Below are positions 24,601-33,564 of a stretch of 64,000 nucleotides of DNA, one piece after another. The notes beneath the pieces are model-generated. The model saw only the letters and a list, made by a program, of their open reading frames with translations. It was not told the origin of the DNA and searched no databases. Position numbers and translations under genes: made by a program. Numbering within the stretch: position 1 is the stretch's first letter; every line of letters begins with the position of its first letter. The DNA comes from Luidia sarsii (taxonomy: Eukaryota; Echinodermata; Asteroidea; Paxillosida; Luidiidae), in contig OX465110.1 of NCBI GenBank assembly GCA_949987565.1, positions 20,851,773 through 20,915,772 on the forward strand. Reading direction: 5' to 3'.

Positions 24601-27600
24601 AATGATTGATGTTGGTGTCCTGGGTTGACTCAAGGCAACAAATCTACCTCTAAGAAAGGTCCTGCTAGGAGCAAATTGCCAGGCCCTCTGAATGTAATTC
24701 AGTTGAATGAATAAGATTTGAAGGTTTGTACGGTGGAAACAGCAAGCATATCATCTCTTAAGAGAATTAGAAGGAGTATGGATCTGTAAAGAAGTCTCCT
24801 GATGACTTAGTACACACTGCCCGAAACGTTGAGTTACCGGCTCTTTTCAGAGCCACACTTCTCTTAATAGATGATATACACGGTGTCACCTCAAACCTCC
24901 TACTAAGTTGAGTCAGCACTAAACTCACTGGAGATTGAGTCGTTGAGGATTCACCTTCTCCAAGTCCCTCCGTCATTTCTCCTTCCTCCATTGATTGTTT
25001 TCAGAGAGTGAGACCCTTAGTCAGATGCCCATTACAAGGTCCACGCTACCGGTCTATGCCTCAGGAGTTCTGGGCAGTTATAACCGTGAGGAAGACCGCA
25101 AGCAGTTATCACAGTTCCTGCAGGATTCCTTGATCACGCTGGCATTGAGTAATGTTTTATTGGACAGCATCAGGGTCACCTTCTTAGAGTTGCAGTAAGT
25201 AGACCTCCAGAGTAAACTAAGGAAGTACTGGGCCTGACGTGTCGATCCTAGCAGGACCTTTCTCAAAGGCAGGACCTTAAGGTCCTGCTAGGAACGAAAC
25301 GTCAGAGCCTTTGAGAAAGGTCCTGCTAGGATCGAAACGTCAGGCCCACTAAATTTTAAGATTTGCATTTTGGTAATTTTAGTCAGTAAGCAGTTTGCAA
25401 CATTTTTTGTATATCAAAGGAAGAACTGACTGGGAACATGGCAACAAAAAATTGGCAAAGAAATCTTTGACTGGACCGGGACTTGAACCCAAGACCTCTG
25501 GAGACTGTTGCGGGACTGTTAATTTTTCAAATTTGTCAACAGATTTTTTTGTTCAATCATCCTAAAATGCCAGCTCCAAATGGAAGTACTCTCAACCTAA
25601 TGTACCGGTACTTTTTCTCTGAATTGTCAATGAGGCCAAAATCTTGAAAACTGTCCAATGACTCAATTGACCAAATATTGCAAATCTAAAAAAAAAAAAA
25701 TAATAAGTGGTCCTGCTAGGAACGAAATGTTAGGCCCTCCTAATTTTTGAGCTAAGGATACTTACCGTAATTTCTGTAGTCTCAAAAAATAGAGGGCCTG
25801 ACATTTCGATCCTAGCAGGACCATTCTCAAAGGCAATCTAATTTCTTTAGATTTGCTTTAGGAGTTCTTCAGTGATTGTATATGGTTACGTTAATACACA
25901 TGTAGATGAGGAACGTGAATAGATACCTTCGTTCCTCCCTTTGACTCGGTTTCCTTTCTTTATCTGTCTATTCCTCTTCTATATTTCCTGTAGCCATCAC
26001 CTCCAGTGGCCTTATAAGGCCTTGTGTTTGGCCATCTTTCATAAAAAAAAAATTTGTTTTGTCTTGGAATTTCTTTCAATTTTTGGTTTACTCTTTCTTG
26101 AATGCACAAGATTGTATGTTTGCTTTGCTCTCTTGTCAGTACTCATCCCACCTTCCATGAGTTACTGCTGGCCAGTCTGTGGAGCTGTGTGGTCAATCAG
26201 TCTGCATCTGTACGTTCAGCCGTGGCTCAACTCTTCCGAGCATTGGTCAAAGGAATCAACGAGTCACTGGTATCCAGCAGAGTGGTGCCAGCACTCATTA
26301 CACTGTCAGGGGACCAGGATATGTGAGTCACTGAGAACATTCATTGCTGTCATCAAAAAAAGGGAAAAAAAAAACCTTGCAAACTGCTTAATAACTAATT
26401 ACAGTAATCTGAAAAAAAATGTTGCAAATTGCTGGCTGACTAAAATGACCAAAAAGCGAATGTCAAAAAATTAGGAGGGCCTGACGTTTCGATCCTAGCA
26501 GGACCTTTCTCAAAGACAGAGTGATGATATGATCAAACCGTAAGTCCAAGTAGGACCTTTCTCTCTGCCTTTAAAATGGTCCTTCTAGATTCAAAATGCC
26601 AGACCCTTTATTGCCAGACCCAGAGATCTTTATTGAACTATACAAAAATGAAAAGAAAACAAGATTGTTATTAGGTTTCTGTTCCAATGCTCAGAAAAAG
26701 GTAATTCAAAGATAATTTTTTTTTTTTTGCAGAAATGTGAAGATAGCCACCATTCCAGCATTTGGGACGATTCTTGAAAGTACTAATCAGAAAGAGGTGA
26801 GCTTGAAACGATTTCAATGAATCAAAAATGTTGGAATTAACAAGATGACCTGCAATACATGAATCTCAAAAGTTAGAGGGCCTGACGTTTCCATCCTAGC
26901 AGGACCTTTCTCTTTGCCTTAGAGAAAGGTCCTGCTAGGAACGAAACGTCAGGCCCTCTAGCTTTTGAGAAAAAATTGTAAACTTAAACAATCAAAACTT
27001 CAGACAAACCAACCAATCATTTTTGTTTCTGCAGTGAAAGTCGTAATGAATCAGGATCCAATTAAATTGATTCAGACATGTTATTTGCATTGGGTAGATT
27101 TTCTTCTAAGCAAGCTATTAGGCCAAGCACTGAACATACAGAGCTCATTAAGTTTAAGGAAAAGAAAATTTCATTGCATTGCAAAAATATTACTTTAATC
27201 AGTTCATTCACCTTTTACCATTTTTAGGAAGCCACTATTATTATTATTATTATTATTATTATTTGTGGTTTATTTTACTTTATAACAGTCCATAGACTGA
27301 ATTAGAAACAGCTGGCATAAAAACATTAGATTTGATCAAATTAATCAAAGTTTATGTAGGGGTTAGGTGATGTTTTTGTGATGTAGTGATTTTTTTAAAA
27401 ATCATTTTGATTTCTTCTCAGACTCTTGATCGAGTCTACTCTCAGTTCCAGACATTCCTAGATGATCCTATTTATAAAGAGGAGTATGGACTGCTAGCAG
27501 AGGTCATACTTACCTTCGGTAAAGTTGGACCCAACGCTGAGCCAAAGTTTAGAGATGAATGTAAGTCAGCCCAGAAATCTTATAGAGGTTTTTCACATGA

Positions 27601-29320
27601 CGTCACCTGACTGCCAAAGGCTTATTAGCATTTCCACAGGAGCGTCCAAATCCGTGGAAGCTCATGCAAATATCGAATCTGAGTATTTCCATTGGACATT
27701 TGATGACTAGAAGGTGTGAGCGTTCCACGTACATCCGTGTGAATTGAACGCTGACCCTCAAAAAAGCATGTGACAGACAAACCTCTATAGCATTTGAATT
27801 AGTATGACTGTATGGATGTATGATTTTATGAATAGAACACACATACTGGTTCATGTGTGTCTATGTTCAAAGACCAAATCAATCTAATTATGAACCTTTG
27901 ACTTTCCTTTCATTTTTTTGAAATTTGTGTCTTTGTGAAGTTCTTACTTCAAACAAAAGAGAGAAAGTTAACAAATGAAGGAAAAAACTCAGGTTCTTTT
28001 CAGAACCATACATGTACAGGTACCTCTTTAAGAATCCTTATACCGCAAACCCTGCTATATTGTTTCACTCGCCATGCAAAGCCTCAAGTCTTATCTAGAT
28101 GACAGAGAAATACTGCCTAAAACGTTGACCTTCTAACTGTACTCAGAACCATTCTAACTCATAAAAGAGATGATGTAGCAAGCCACAATACTAACCCTCC
28201 AATCTCAACCAGATATTAATCTCATTCGCTAACCTTCAACTCAGATGTTTATATTTGTATCCTTTTCTATTTACCAGTTGTCCTTCCACGGCTAGCAGCC
28301 ATAGCCTACACCAACAACAACACAGCCAATGAGACCAGACGCTCAGTCATCGCCATGGCGTTGTTCAATGCGTACAGCGCCCTCTCTTGTTGCTGTATCC
28401 TTGCAAATCAATCTTTCCTCCAGTCAGGAGTTGGCCAATCTTTGCTGAAGATAATTTACATCTACGTTGTCTCATTTCAGGTTTTTAGATGATTTTAATC
28501 CGCTCCAAATTCAGAGGTTCTGGTGCAAAGTGGTTAACCCCAAAAAAACTGAATAGTAATTCAGACATGAAAGAAAACTTTGCGTGACTTTAAATGAGTT
28601 TTTTAAAACCTTGCTTCAATGACCAATTTTTTTTAAACTTTGACCCTTGACCTGATAATGACCTGACAGTTGTCTCCAATGACCTCATTTGGGAGTCCAT
28701 GTTGCCAGGGTTACGCTGTCTGCGCCAGGATTTAGACATTGTTTCTCCAGAGCATGAGGTAAAGCACAGGGTCATTGTATTGAATTGTAAGACACTTGTT
28801 TCATTAGTAGATTCCTGCTGTTGATAAGAGTTCGTTAATGCTTAGTAGGTCAGATTGTTCATTCTTTGGCTCGTCTGATCTCTACAGGTCGTGGTGTCAT
28901 CCATGATCAAGGAATTTGAAGCCAAGTTGGGTGGCAAGGAAAGGTGAGAAAATCTTCAATCAAGGAATTCTTGTCTAAATTAACGGAATGAGATTACTTT
29001 GTGTCAAACAAAGGAAAACCTGACTGGGAACCTTTTTTTTTTCAACTTGTTTCACAATTTGAGAATAGTTTGTTTTAAGCCTTGCTATTGTCACATGTTC
29101 TGTTATAAATGCGGCGGGCTTTGTCCTTTTCTAACAAACAATTTGTTTAATTTTTTTGTGAAGATCGTCTTCTGTGTCGTCCAGTGGAAGTGCAGTCACC
29201 TCTAGTGGTTTCACTGGTAACCTGCCACACATGAGTGAAGACACTAAACGTACACTACTCAACAAGATTGGTGCCCAGCGTACGAAGGTTGCAAATGTCT
29301 TCCACACACGCAAGAAGTAA
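12672..29320 (+). CDS. RELCH: RELCH: RAB11-binding LisH, coiled-coil and HEAT-repeat protein, complete in 26 coding exons
   Basis: Coding exons: 12672-12905, 13759-13897, 15454-15615, 15881-15939, 16228-16341, 16892-17098, 17587-17675, 18111-18248, 18839-18994, 19796-19973, 20398-20510, 20876-21038, 21530-21667, 21932-22096, 22483-22654, 23012-23171, 23720-23843, 24517-24565, 25005-25194, 26140-26322, 26733-26796, 27422-27560, 28278-28394, 28670-28758, 28888-28943, 29164-29320. They sum to 3555 nt (1184 codons plus stop), close to human length, with all phases matching. Seen: N-terminal RDYFSNPGNFERQ and DSLDLARYSDDG blocks; a coiled coil (VLEFELRKAKDTIKALRANL); LisH (ALNYLINEFLLQHDYKL); DFDDWDDVGLN; a second coiled coil; then HEAT repeats with PQCWEQITHKFPERR, LVAESCGALAPHLP and GPNAEPKFRDE. 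Family role: links RAB11-positive recycling endosomes to OSBP and the Golgi for cholesterol transfer. The intron after 18248 uses a GC donor. The acceptor before 22483 is weak and least certain. Confidence 0.95.
13537..13605 (-). repeat. Penelope-tail fragment in RELCH intron 1
   Basis: AAAAATGTTGCAAACTGCTC plus ACTGATTCAAATGACC matches the tail that accompanies the hammerhead-like motif elsewhere, but the core itself is absent. Confidence 0.5.
14029..14069. repeat. Short perfect hairpin in RELCH intron 2
   Basis: Two 20-bp arms (CCAACATTATTCGAGGCAAA and its complement) are separated by a single base, about 130 bp after exon 2. Confidence 0.85.
15222..15332 (-). repeat. Penelope-tail/hammerhead-like repeat
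   Basis: Tail (GTTGCAAACTGCTCACTGAC), AT spacer, then GGGCCTGACGTTTCCATCC and AGCAGGACCTTTCTCAAAGG. Read on the minus strand the core has GGAAAC in place of CGAAAC. It lies just upstream of RELCH exon 3. Confidence 0.8.
16000..16060 (+). repeat. Family C repeat fragment
   Basis: GTTACCAGCTCTTCTCAGAG, CCACATTCTTTC and AAGGTGTCACCGCAAGC match the other copies of this family. Confidence 0.55.
16118..16195 (+). repeat. tRNA-derived SINE family B, 3' body fragment
   Basis: GGGCAAAGCACTGAGCATTC, AGTGGTTATCACG and CAGGGCAAACCTTCATTGAA match the body that follows the tRNA-like head in other family B copies. The head is missing here. Confidence 0.5.
17300..17541 (+). repeat. Polypurine (GGA/GAT) tract in RELCH intron 6
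   Basis: About 240 bases almost entirely of A and G on the plus strand, ending about 45 bases before exon 7. The Lys/Arg/Met-rich open frame across it is a composition artefact. Confidence 0.8.
17932..17985 (+). repeat. Penelope-tail/hammerhead-like repeat
   Basis: TCAAAAGCTCGTGCTAGGAT followed by TGAAACGTCAGGCCCTCC. The GAAACGTC part is intact; the first stem strand is altered. Confidence 0.65.
18307..18460 (+). repeat. tRNA-derived SINE family B
   Basis: CAGTGGTCGAGGCGTCTGCA (A-box region) and GGTTCAAATCC (B-box) are followed by GGGCAAACCCTCATCGAATT. A B-box of GGTTCRANNCC form indicates RNA polymerase III ancestry. Confidence 0.65.
18510..18625 (-). repeat. tRNA-derived SINE family A
   Basis: On the minus strand: GGCTGAATAGCTCAGGAGGT, then CAGGTTCATATCCCAGTCC. 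The tRNA-like A and B boxes are recognisable but mutated. Confidence 0.6.
20198..20294 (-). repeat. Family C repeat carrying hammerhead-like core
   Basis: Minus strand reads CTCCTGACGACGAGCAGAGT, ACACACTGTC, then TGATACGTTGAG and GGTGTCACCACAAACC. It corresponds to the copy at 24790 but with CTGACGA for CTGATGA and GATAC for GAAAC. It abuts a family B SINE at 20290. Confidence 0.6.
20290..20365 (+). repeat. tRNA-derived SINE family B head
   Basis: ATGGTTAAGATGTCTGCACT (A-box region) and AGTTTGAATCCTGTCC (B-box region) match the other family B heads. Confidence 0.6.
20570..20660 (-). repeat. tRNA-derived SINE family A
   Basis: Minus strand: GTAGCTCAGATGGTGAGAAT (A box) and CAGGTTCAAATCCCGGTC (B box), followed by AAGTCAAAG. 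It lies just after RELCH exon 11. Confidence 0.65.
21064..21285. repeat. Degenerate telomere-like CCCTAA array in RELCH intron 12
   Basis: About 220 bases of CCCTAA hexamers and variants (CCCTGG, CCCTAT, CCCCGA). It becomes a higher-order 30-bp repeat to the right. TTAGGG is the common metazoan telomere unit, so this is an interstitial telomere-like tract. Confidence 0.85.
21284..21405 (+). repeat. Penelope-tail/hammerhead-like repeat, full tail
   Basis: TTTGAGAAAGGTCCTGCTAG, GATCGAAACGTCAGGCC, then the tail ending GTTTGCAACAGTTTTATTGT. It is fused directly to the telomere-like array. Confidence 0.8.
22146..22440 (-). mobile_element. 3' end of a non-LTR (CR1/L2/Jockey-type) retrotransposon
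   Basis: On the minus strand a truncated frame reads CRTERYRKSFFPRSASLWNS and ends with a YKRNVNSYL-type block. This is the usual C-terminus of reverse transcriptases in this group. It is followed by a short 3' UTR (CTTGAGTGGCTTTTCAGCC) and an A-rich tail, seen as the T run at 22146. 5'-truncated and dead. Confidence 0.75.
22738..22906. repeat. Head-to-head pair of Penelope-tail/hammerhead-like repeats
   Basis: A minus copy with full tail is followed by a short extra core (GATCCTAGCAGGAGCTTTC) and then a plus copy, making a palindrome. Both outer copies retain CTGCTAGGATCGAAAC. Confidence 0.8.
23195..23280 (+). repeat. Family C repeat fragment
   Basis: CACTGTCTGAACTCTTCTCA, GAACCACACTCGC, GATGATGTACATGGTGTCACC. 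Confidence 0.6.
23345..23470 (-). repeat. SINE family A body without tRNA head
   Basis: CGTGGTGGGGGTGCCAGTCA, CATTTAACCATTAATTG, ATCTCCAGGGATCGCATCC and CATTCAGATGCAAACAAC match the body of the longer family A copies near 56300 and 58470. Confidence 0.5.
23885..24275. mobile_element. Interspersed repeat (family F), interrupted by a pogo-like MITE
   Basis: The flanks (CAGGCTTCATCTGACGTCTG on the left, AACTGGGGCCAAACGC on the right) match the uninterrupted copy at 32395-32620. The ends carry imperfect inverted GGCTCAGGCTT-type repeats. Confidence 0.65.
23990..24158. mobile_element. pogo/Tigger-like MITE inserted at TA
   Basis: 169 bp starting CAGTGGAACATCGCTATAAG and ending GTTATAGCGATGTTCCAC, with TA on both sides. 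CAGTGG...CGCTATA termini and TA targets are typical of Tc1/mariner pogo-type elements. There is no transposase. Confidence 0.8.
24652..24700 (+). repeat. Penelope-tail/hammerhead-like repeat, degenerate
   Basis: AAGAAAGGTCCTGCTAGGAG then CAAATTGCCAGGCCCTC. The GAAAC core is lost. Confidence 0.6.
24790..24905 (+). repeat. Family C repeat with near-canonical hammerhead-like core
   Basis: CTGATGA (24799-24805), spacer TTAGTACACACTGC, then CGAAACGTT (24822-24830), followed by GAGTTACCGGCTCTTTTCAG, AGCCACAC and GGTGTCACC. CTGATGA and GAAA are the invariant halves of a hammerhead core. Confidence 0.6.
25227..25420. repeat. Palindromic cluster of three Penelope-tail/hammerhead-like cores
   Basis: One minus core, then two plus cores, the last with the complete tail to GTTTGCAACATTTTTTG. 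It starts about 30 bases after RELCH exon 19. Confidence 0.8.
25440..25512 (-). repeat. tRNA-derived SINE family A, truncated
   Basis: Minus strand: CCAGAGGTCTTGGGTTCAAG then TCCCGGTCCAGTC. Only the B-box half remains. Confidence 0.55.
25708..25835. repeat. Two Penelope-tail/hammerhead-like cores, converging
   Basis: A plus copy (GGTCCTGCTAGGAACGAAAT) at the left and a minus copy (TTTCGATCCTAGCAGGACC) at the right, separated by about 40 bases. Confidence 0.7.
26415..26520 (-). repeat. Penelope-tail/hammerhead-like repeat, full tail
   Basis: AAAAAAATGTTGCAAATTGC tail, then AGGGCCTGACGTTTCGATCC and TAGCAGGACCTTTCTCAAAG. A second decayed core follows near 26550-26600. Confidence 0.8.
26826..26972. 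repeat. Head-to-head pair of Penelope-tail/hammerhead-like repeats
   Basis: A minus core (GACGTTTCCATCC) and a plus core (GGAACGAAACGTCAGGCC) flank a short loop, with matching AGAGGGCC/GGCCCTCT ends. Confidence 0.8.
27236..27263. repeat. TTA trinucleotide microsatellite
   Basis: Run of TTA units in a RELCH intron. Confidence 0.8.
27985..28215 (+). repeat. Family C repeat, partial head-to-tail dimer with hammerhead-like junction
   Basis: Copy 1 (from AGGTTCTTTTCAGAACCATA through GCCATGCAAAGCCTCAAGTC) runs directly into GATGACAGAGAAATACTGCC, TAAAACGTTGACC, which begins copy 2 (CTCAGAACCATTC). The period is about 142 bp. CAG/CTG around AGAAATA could form the hammerhead's second stem, but GAAAC has become AAAAC. 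Confidence 0.6.
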
Positions 29321-29720
29321 CGTGATTATAACATCATACATATGTCATTGCATTCTTGCATCAGTGAGAATGTAATTCACAAATGTTAGAGGGCCTGATG
29401 TTTCGATCCTAACAGGACCTCTCTCAGAGATACATCTCACTCCCTTCCCTTTTGTCCTTCCTCTGTCTTGTGTGTCAGGGCTTTCCTTCCCCTGACTATC
29501 TGTGTATGTCCTCGTCACATTGCCTTTGAGAAAGGTCCTGCTAGGATCAAAACGTCAGGCCTTCTAAATTTGAGATTGATGTATTGCAGGTCATTTTAGT
29601 CAGTGAGCAGTTTGCAACAGTTTTTGTATTAACAGAATGTAATTCAATGAGGGTTTGAACTACTCCACAACTAATCAGGACTGTATACTTAGTGGTTCAT
29701 CACACAACTGTGACCAACTC
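29321..29720. other. RELCH 3' flank with two Penelope-tail copies
   Basis: A minus core at 29387-29428 (GATGTTTCGATCCTAACAGG) and a plus copy at 29521-29625, with full tail but CAAAACGTC instead of CGAAACGTC. Probable RELCH 3' UTR; no clear AATAAA was noted. Confidence 0.6.
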
Positions 29721-29880
29721 TTTGGTCAAGTGGTTATGATGTCTGCACTAGAAAGCAGGAGTCACGGGTTCGAATCCTGCCCGAGCTGTCTGTAATTTGT
29801 CTCTCAGCGGGCAATCGGGCAAAGCACTGCGCATACATTGATAAGTATTCAATAAGTATGTCAAACCTCATAAAGAAAAA
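29720..29880 (+). repeat. tRNA-derived SINE family B, target of the Penelope-like insertion
   Basis: A-box TGGTCAAGTGG (29723-29733) and perfect B-box GGTTCGAATCC (29767-29777), then CGGGCAAAGCACTGCGCATA. The element at 29880-31618 interrupts sequence following this SINE. Confidence 0.75.
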
Positions 29881-30265
29881 GGTGATATACAAAAATGTTG
29901 CAAACTGCTTACTGACTAAAATTACCAAAAAGTAAATCAAAAAATTTAGTGGGCCTGACGTTTCGATCCTAGCAGGACCTTTCTCAAAGGCAGAGTGACA
30001 AGGACAAAACAGATACATGTACACGAAGGCAGGGGGGAGAGAGTGAATAGGACACGGATGAGAAACAAAGGACAAAGAGTGAAGCTGGTAGGGAGAGATC
30101 AAAGGGAAGGGCAAGGGGTAGGGTAGAGATTAGTGAGAGGAGGGGGAAAGATCAAATAGAAGGGCAAGGAGTGGGGTAGGGATTAGTGACAATAGGGGGA
30201 AAGATCAAAGAGAGAAGTGTGAAAGACTGAACACAAAAGAAGGATTATCAGAAAGCTGCATGGTG

Positions 30266-30718
30266 TTAGTCATTACCCTCCTGGATGTTGAGACCATGTG
30301 GTTGAATAGTCCGAAGACGCTTCATCCACATTTTCTCACGGCTAAGACGGACAGCATTACTACGTTGACCAAGTGATTCTATGCCCAGTACACTCATATC
30401 TGATATCGAATGATCAGGGAGATTGAAGTGATACCCAACAGGGGTGTCCATTTTACCGGTTTTGATGGTAGACCTATGGCCATAGATTCGTTTTTTGAGG
30501 GTGTTTTTTGTCTCGCCAACATACTGAATATTACAAACTCTACAAGAGATGAGGTATATGATGTTTGAGGTAGTGCACGTGATAGAGCCATAGGTCGTGT
30601 GGGTAGTTCCAGAAGAATGTCCATTGAAAGAGTCTATTTCCTTGACATGTGTCTTGCAAACAATGCATTTCGAGGTACATTTAAATGTGCCAAATTTGGT
30701 TGGAGGTGAGGAGTCCAA
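30266..30718 (-). pseudogene. GIY-YIG endonuclease domain of Penelope-like element, left arm
   Basis: About 150 codons without an ATG (the frame begins at a TTG inside the arm), so it is a fragment. It shows a Cys-rich zinc-binding patch (CTSKCIVC), a GIY-YIG core (IIYLISCRVCNIQYVGETKN), then LKKRIYGHRS with the catalytic Arg/His region. A linker block typical of these elements (FRRPRNLRDLIVRA) precedes it in the same frame. Known role: the nuclease nicks target DNA to prime reverse transcription. The polymerase part is missing. Confidence 0.85.
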
Positions 30719-30780
30719 AGGTGGAACCTCTGCTCGGACAATTAAGTCACGCAGGTTACGGGGGCGCCTGAAAGCCTGTT

Positions 30781-31293
30781 TTGGCTTTCAGGCGCCCCCG
30801 TAACCTGCGTGACTTAATTGTCCGAGCAGAGGTTCCACCTTTGGACTCCTCACCTCCAACCAAATTTGGCACATTTAAATGTACCTCGAAATGCATTGTT
30901 TGCAAGACACATGTCAAGGAAATAGACTCTTTCAATGGACATTCTTCTGGAACTACCCACACGACCTATGGCTCTATCACGTGCACTACCTCAAACATCA
31001 TATACCTCATCTCTTGTAGAGTTTGTATTATTCAGTATGTTGGCGAGACAAAAAACACCCTCAAAAAACGAATCTATGGCCATAGGTCTACCATCAAAAC
31101 CGGTAAAATGGACACCCCTGTTGGGTATCACTTCAATCTCCCTGATCATTCGATATCAGATATGAGTGTACTGGGCATAGAATCACTTGGTCAACGTAGT
31201 AATGCTGTCCGTCTTAGCCGTGAGAAAATGTGGATGAAGCGTCTTCGGACTATTCAACCACATGGTCTCAACATCCAGGAGGGTAATGACTAA
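30781..31293 (+). pseudogene. GIY-YIG endonuclease domain of Penelope-like element, right arm
   Basis: About 170 codons in frame from the palindrome centre, starting FRRPRNLRDLIVRAEVPP, with the same zinc-binding and GIY-YIG blocks as the left arm. The only clear differences are single substitutions (RVCIIQYV against RVCNIQYV). No ATG at the truncated 5' end and no reverse transcriptase upstream, so it is not an autonomous gene. Confidence 0.85.
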
Positions 31294-32394
31294 CACCATG
31301 CAGCTTTCTGATAATCCTTCTTTTGTGTTCAGTCTTTCACACTTCTCTCTTTGATCTTTCCCCCTATTGTCACTAATCCCTACCCCACTCCTTGCCCTTC
31401 TATTTGATCTTTCCCCCTCCTCTCACTAATCTCTACCCTACCCCTTGCCCTTCCCTTTGATCTCTCCCTACCAGCTTCACTCTTTGTCCTTTGTTTCTCA
31501 TCCGTGTCCTATTCACTCTCTCCCCCCTGCCTTCGTGTACATGTATCTGTTTTGTCCTTGTCACTCTGCCTTTGAGAAAGGTCCTGCTAGGATCGAAACG
31601 TCAGGCCCACTAAATTTTCTCATAAAGAAAAGAAATATTATGAAACATCAATGCAAACATTTACTAAAAATTTATGAAAAGGGTCCCTTAGCAACAGATT
31701 TTGACTAATTGTCAAGTTTGCCTAGCAACGGGAATGATAAATGTGTGTGTACCGAAGGGGTGTGTTCCATACTGTGCCATTCAGTACTAAGCAACCAGCC
31801 ACAGGCCTATTGTATGGAACTGTTTATACTCCAAAATCTGAGAAATCATCTTCATGGACCCAGATTGTCAACCAAACTTCACTTGTATCTTATGTTGAAG
31901 AAATATTTCGTCTAATATACATCAAGGAAAGACAATTTCATGTTTGGCTAGTTGTCATGGTTATCCGGTCTTTTCATGCTGAGTACAATGTCTGGCTTCA
32001 TCAGGCTTTGTCAGAAATACCTCTAATACAAATATGTTCTAATAATCACATAACTTGCAATCTACCGGTATTATTGATTTTAGTTAGTGTATTATGTTAA
32101 CTCATTATTAAATGTGTATTAATCAGTATTAATCTACGTAATACACATGTAAAATTGCAACAGCCCTCAAAAAGAGAGAGAGTTGTAATCAGTTTGATCT
32201 TTGGAATTGTAATGGGTTGTCATATTGGTCAATAATTTTGCCACACTTGAGTAGAAGTTGGCCAATTTGTGGACAGATTTCATGTCACAACTCTCTACAG
32301 ATTCCTTTGGTTAACATCCTGGGTCTACTTTTGTCACTCTGACCTAAATCCTCCCTGAATTGAAGCTTTTTAAACACATAGGCCCTTTACCAAT

Positions 32395-32620
32395 CCATGG
32401 ATCAGGCTCGGGCTCGGGCTTCGTCTCCGTCTGACAAAAACCTGAAAATCCAGGTTATGGTTTGTCTCCGAATTTGAAGGTTTGTTGGCTTGATAGGTAC
32501 AGGGTATTCCCCTCGAAACTGGGGCCAAAGCCTTGTTTTTAGATGCCTGTGATATTAAAACGGGTAAGATCAGTATGAGCCAAGCCAAAGTCTGAGCCTA
32601 AGCCTTTATTTCATAAACGG
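32395..32620. mobile_element. Interspersed repeat (family F), uninterrupted copy
   Basis: Same sequence as 23885-24275, but where that copy has the pogo-like insert this one reads GATAGGTACAGGGTATTC straight through, giving the empty site. Confidence 0.7.
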
Positions 32621-33289
32621 CCGTACAGTAGTATTTGATGACTCTCAACGTGATATACGTCTAGCGCCCTCTCTTGACCAAGTAATAACTTTTCTCTGCA
32701 CTGATAATTAGTCCAAGGGATTGTATATTAAGTCAAAGAAACATTGAAACATTATTTCAGTGTAATACAAATTCCAATTTATGATTCCATTTGATTGTGT
32801 TTCCTCATTATCTACCGATCCAAAATTATAATAATAGTTTATGAAATATTTCACTTTATAAAAATCTCTCTCAACATCGTATTATTCTATACATCCACCA
32901 ATTATCAAATATAATTTTAAAAAAATTGTATTTTGTTCAGTAATTATGATGGAAAAGCATTTATTAAAAGACACTATTAACCTTTTATTTGCAGGTGACA
33001 GGTGTATTGTATGTATATTTGCAATTATATTTCAGTACGATTCTTGTTTTGTATGGATTAACATGTATTCCGGTTCTGTGCACAACATAACCAACAGGTT
33101 AGAAGTGACCCTAATATTGTAAAAGCCCACATTACTAGGTTTTCATCAGAAATGGTATTACATTGTATCTGCCAGTCTCAAATAGCTGCATTGCTGTGGT
33201 TTCCAGATAAGCGGATTTTGTTGTCAGGATTGTAACTTAGAATTGAAATCATTGACTCAGTCATGACAATAATTTCATTTTCCGGTTAA

Positions 33290-33440
33290 GATAGTTGACT
33301 ATTTGGGAAGGCCACCACCTAAGGACTGGATAGCTCAGGTGGTAGACACGAGGAGTTTGCAACATTTTGGTCTCATTCAAGAACGCAGTTTGCAAGATTT
33401 TTGTATAACTAGGTGGTAGAGCACTGGTTCAGCCACACTC
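33290..33440 (+). repeat. SINE family A interrupted by Penelope-tail fragments
   Basis: GGCCACCACCTAAGGACTGG and ATAGCTCAGGTGGTAGA are followed by TTTGCAACATTTTGGTCTCA and GCAGTTTGCAAGATTTTTG. Then AGGTGGTAGAGCACTGG resumes the SINE A-box region. Confidence 0.5.
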
Positions 33441-33564
33441 TCATTTGTCTTTCATTTATTCATGAAATATACCTTATCTTACTTGTGGATGCTACTTGGT
33501 ATGCAATTCCTAACAAACCTATCAAGTTTCAATCCTACCTCGAGCTTTTATGAAGGCAATTTGA

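Larger units (their letters stand above)
29880..31618. mobile_element. Palindromic Penelope-like element insertion with 13-bp target-site duplication
   Basis: Flanked by CTCATAAAGAAAA on both sides (29867-29879 and 31619-31631). The insert is a ~60-base tail (GGTGATATACAAAAATGTTG...) plus a 1678-bp inverted repeat. Arm 29941-30776 matches arm 30783-31618 with no net length difference, around a 6-base spacer TGTTTT. Each arm is the 3' part of a Penelope-like element: linker, GIY-YIG endonuclease, pyrimidine-rich 3' UTR and the terminal hammerhead-like motif. The reverse transcriptase is absent, so both arms are 5'-truncated at the same point. Near-identity of the arms and the clean duplication argue for a recent event. 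Confidence 0.88.

Noticed and set aside
29723..29777. Functional tRNA gene
   Set aside because: A and B boxes are present, but the cloverleaf is not maintained and the same head recurs with a common body, so it is a SINE.
30266..31293. A host GIY-YIG nuclease gene pair
   Set aside because: No ATG, truncation at the palindrome centre, flanking target-site duplication and the Penelope-type linker show it is retroelement debris.
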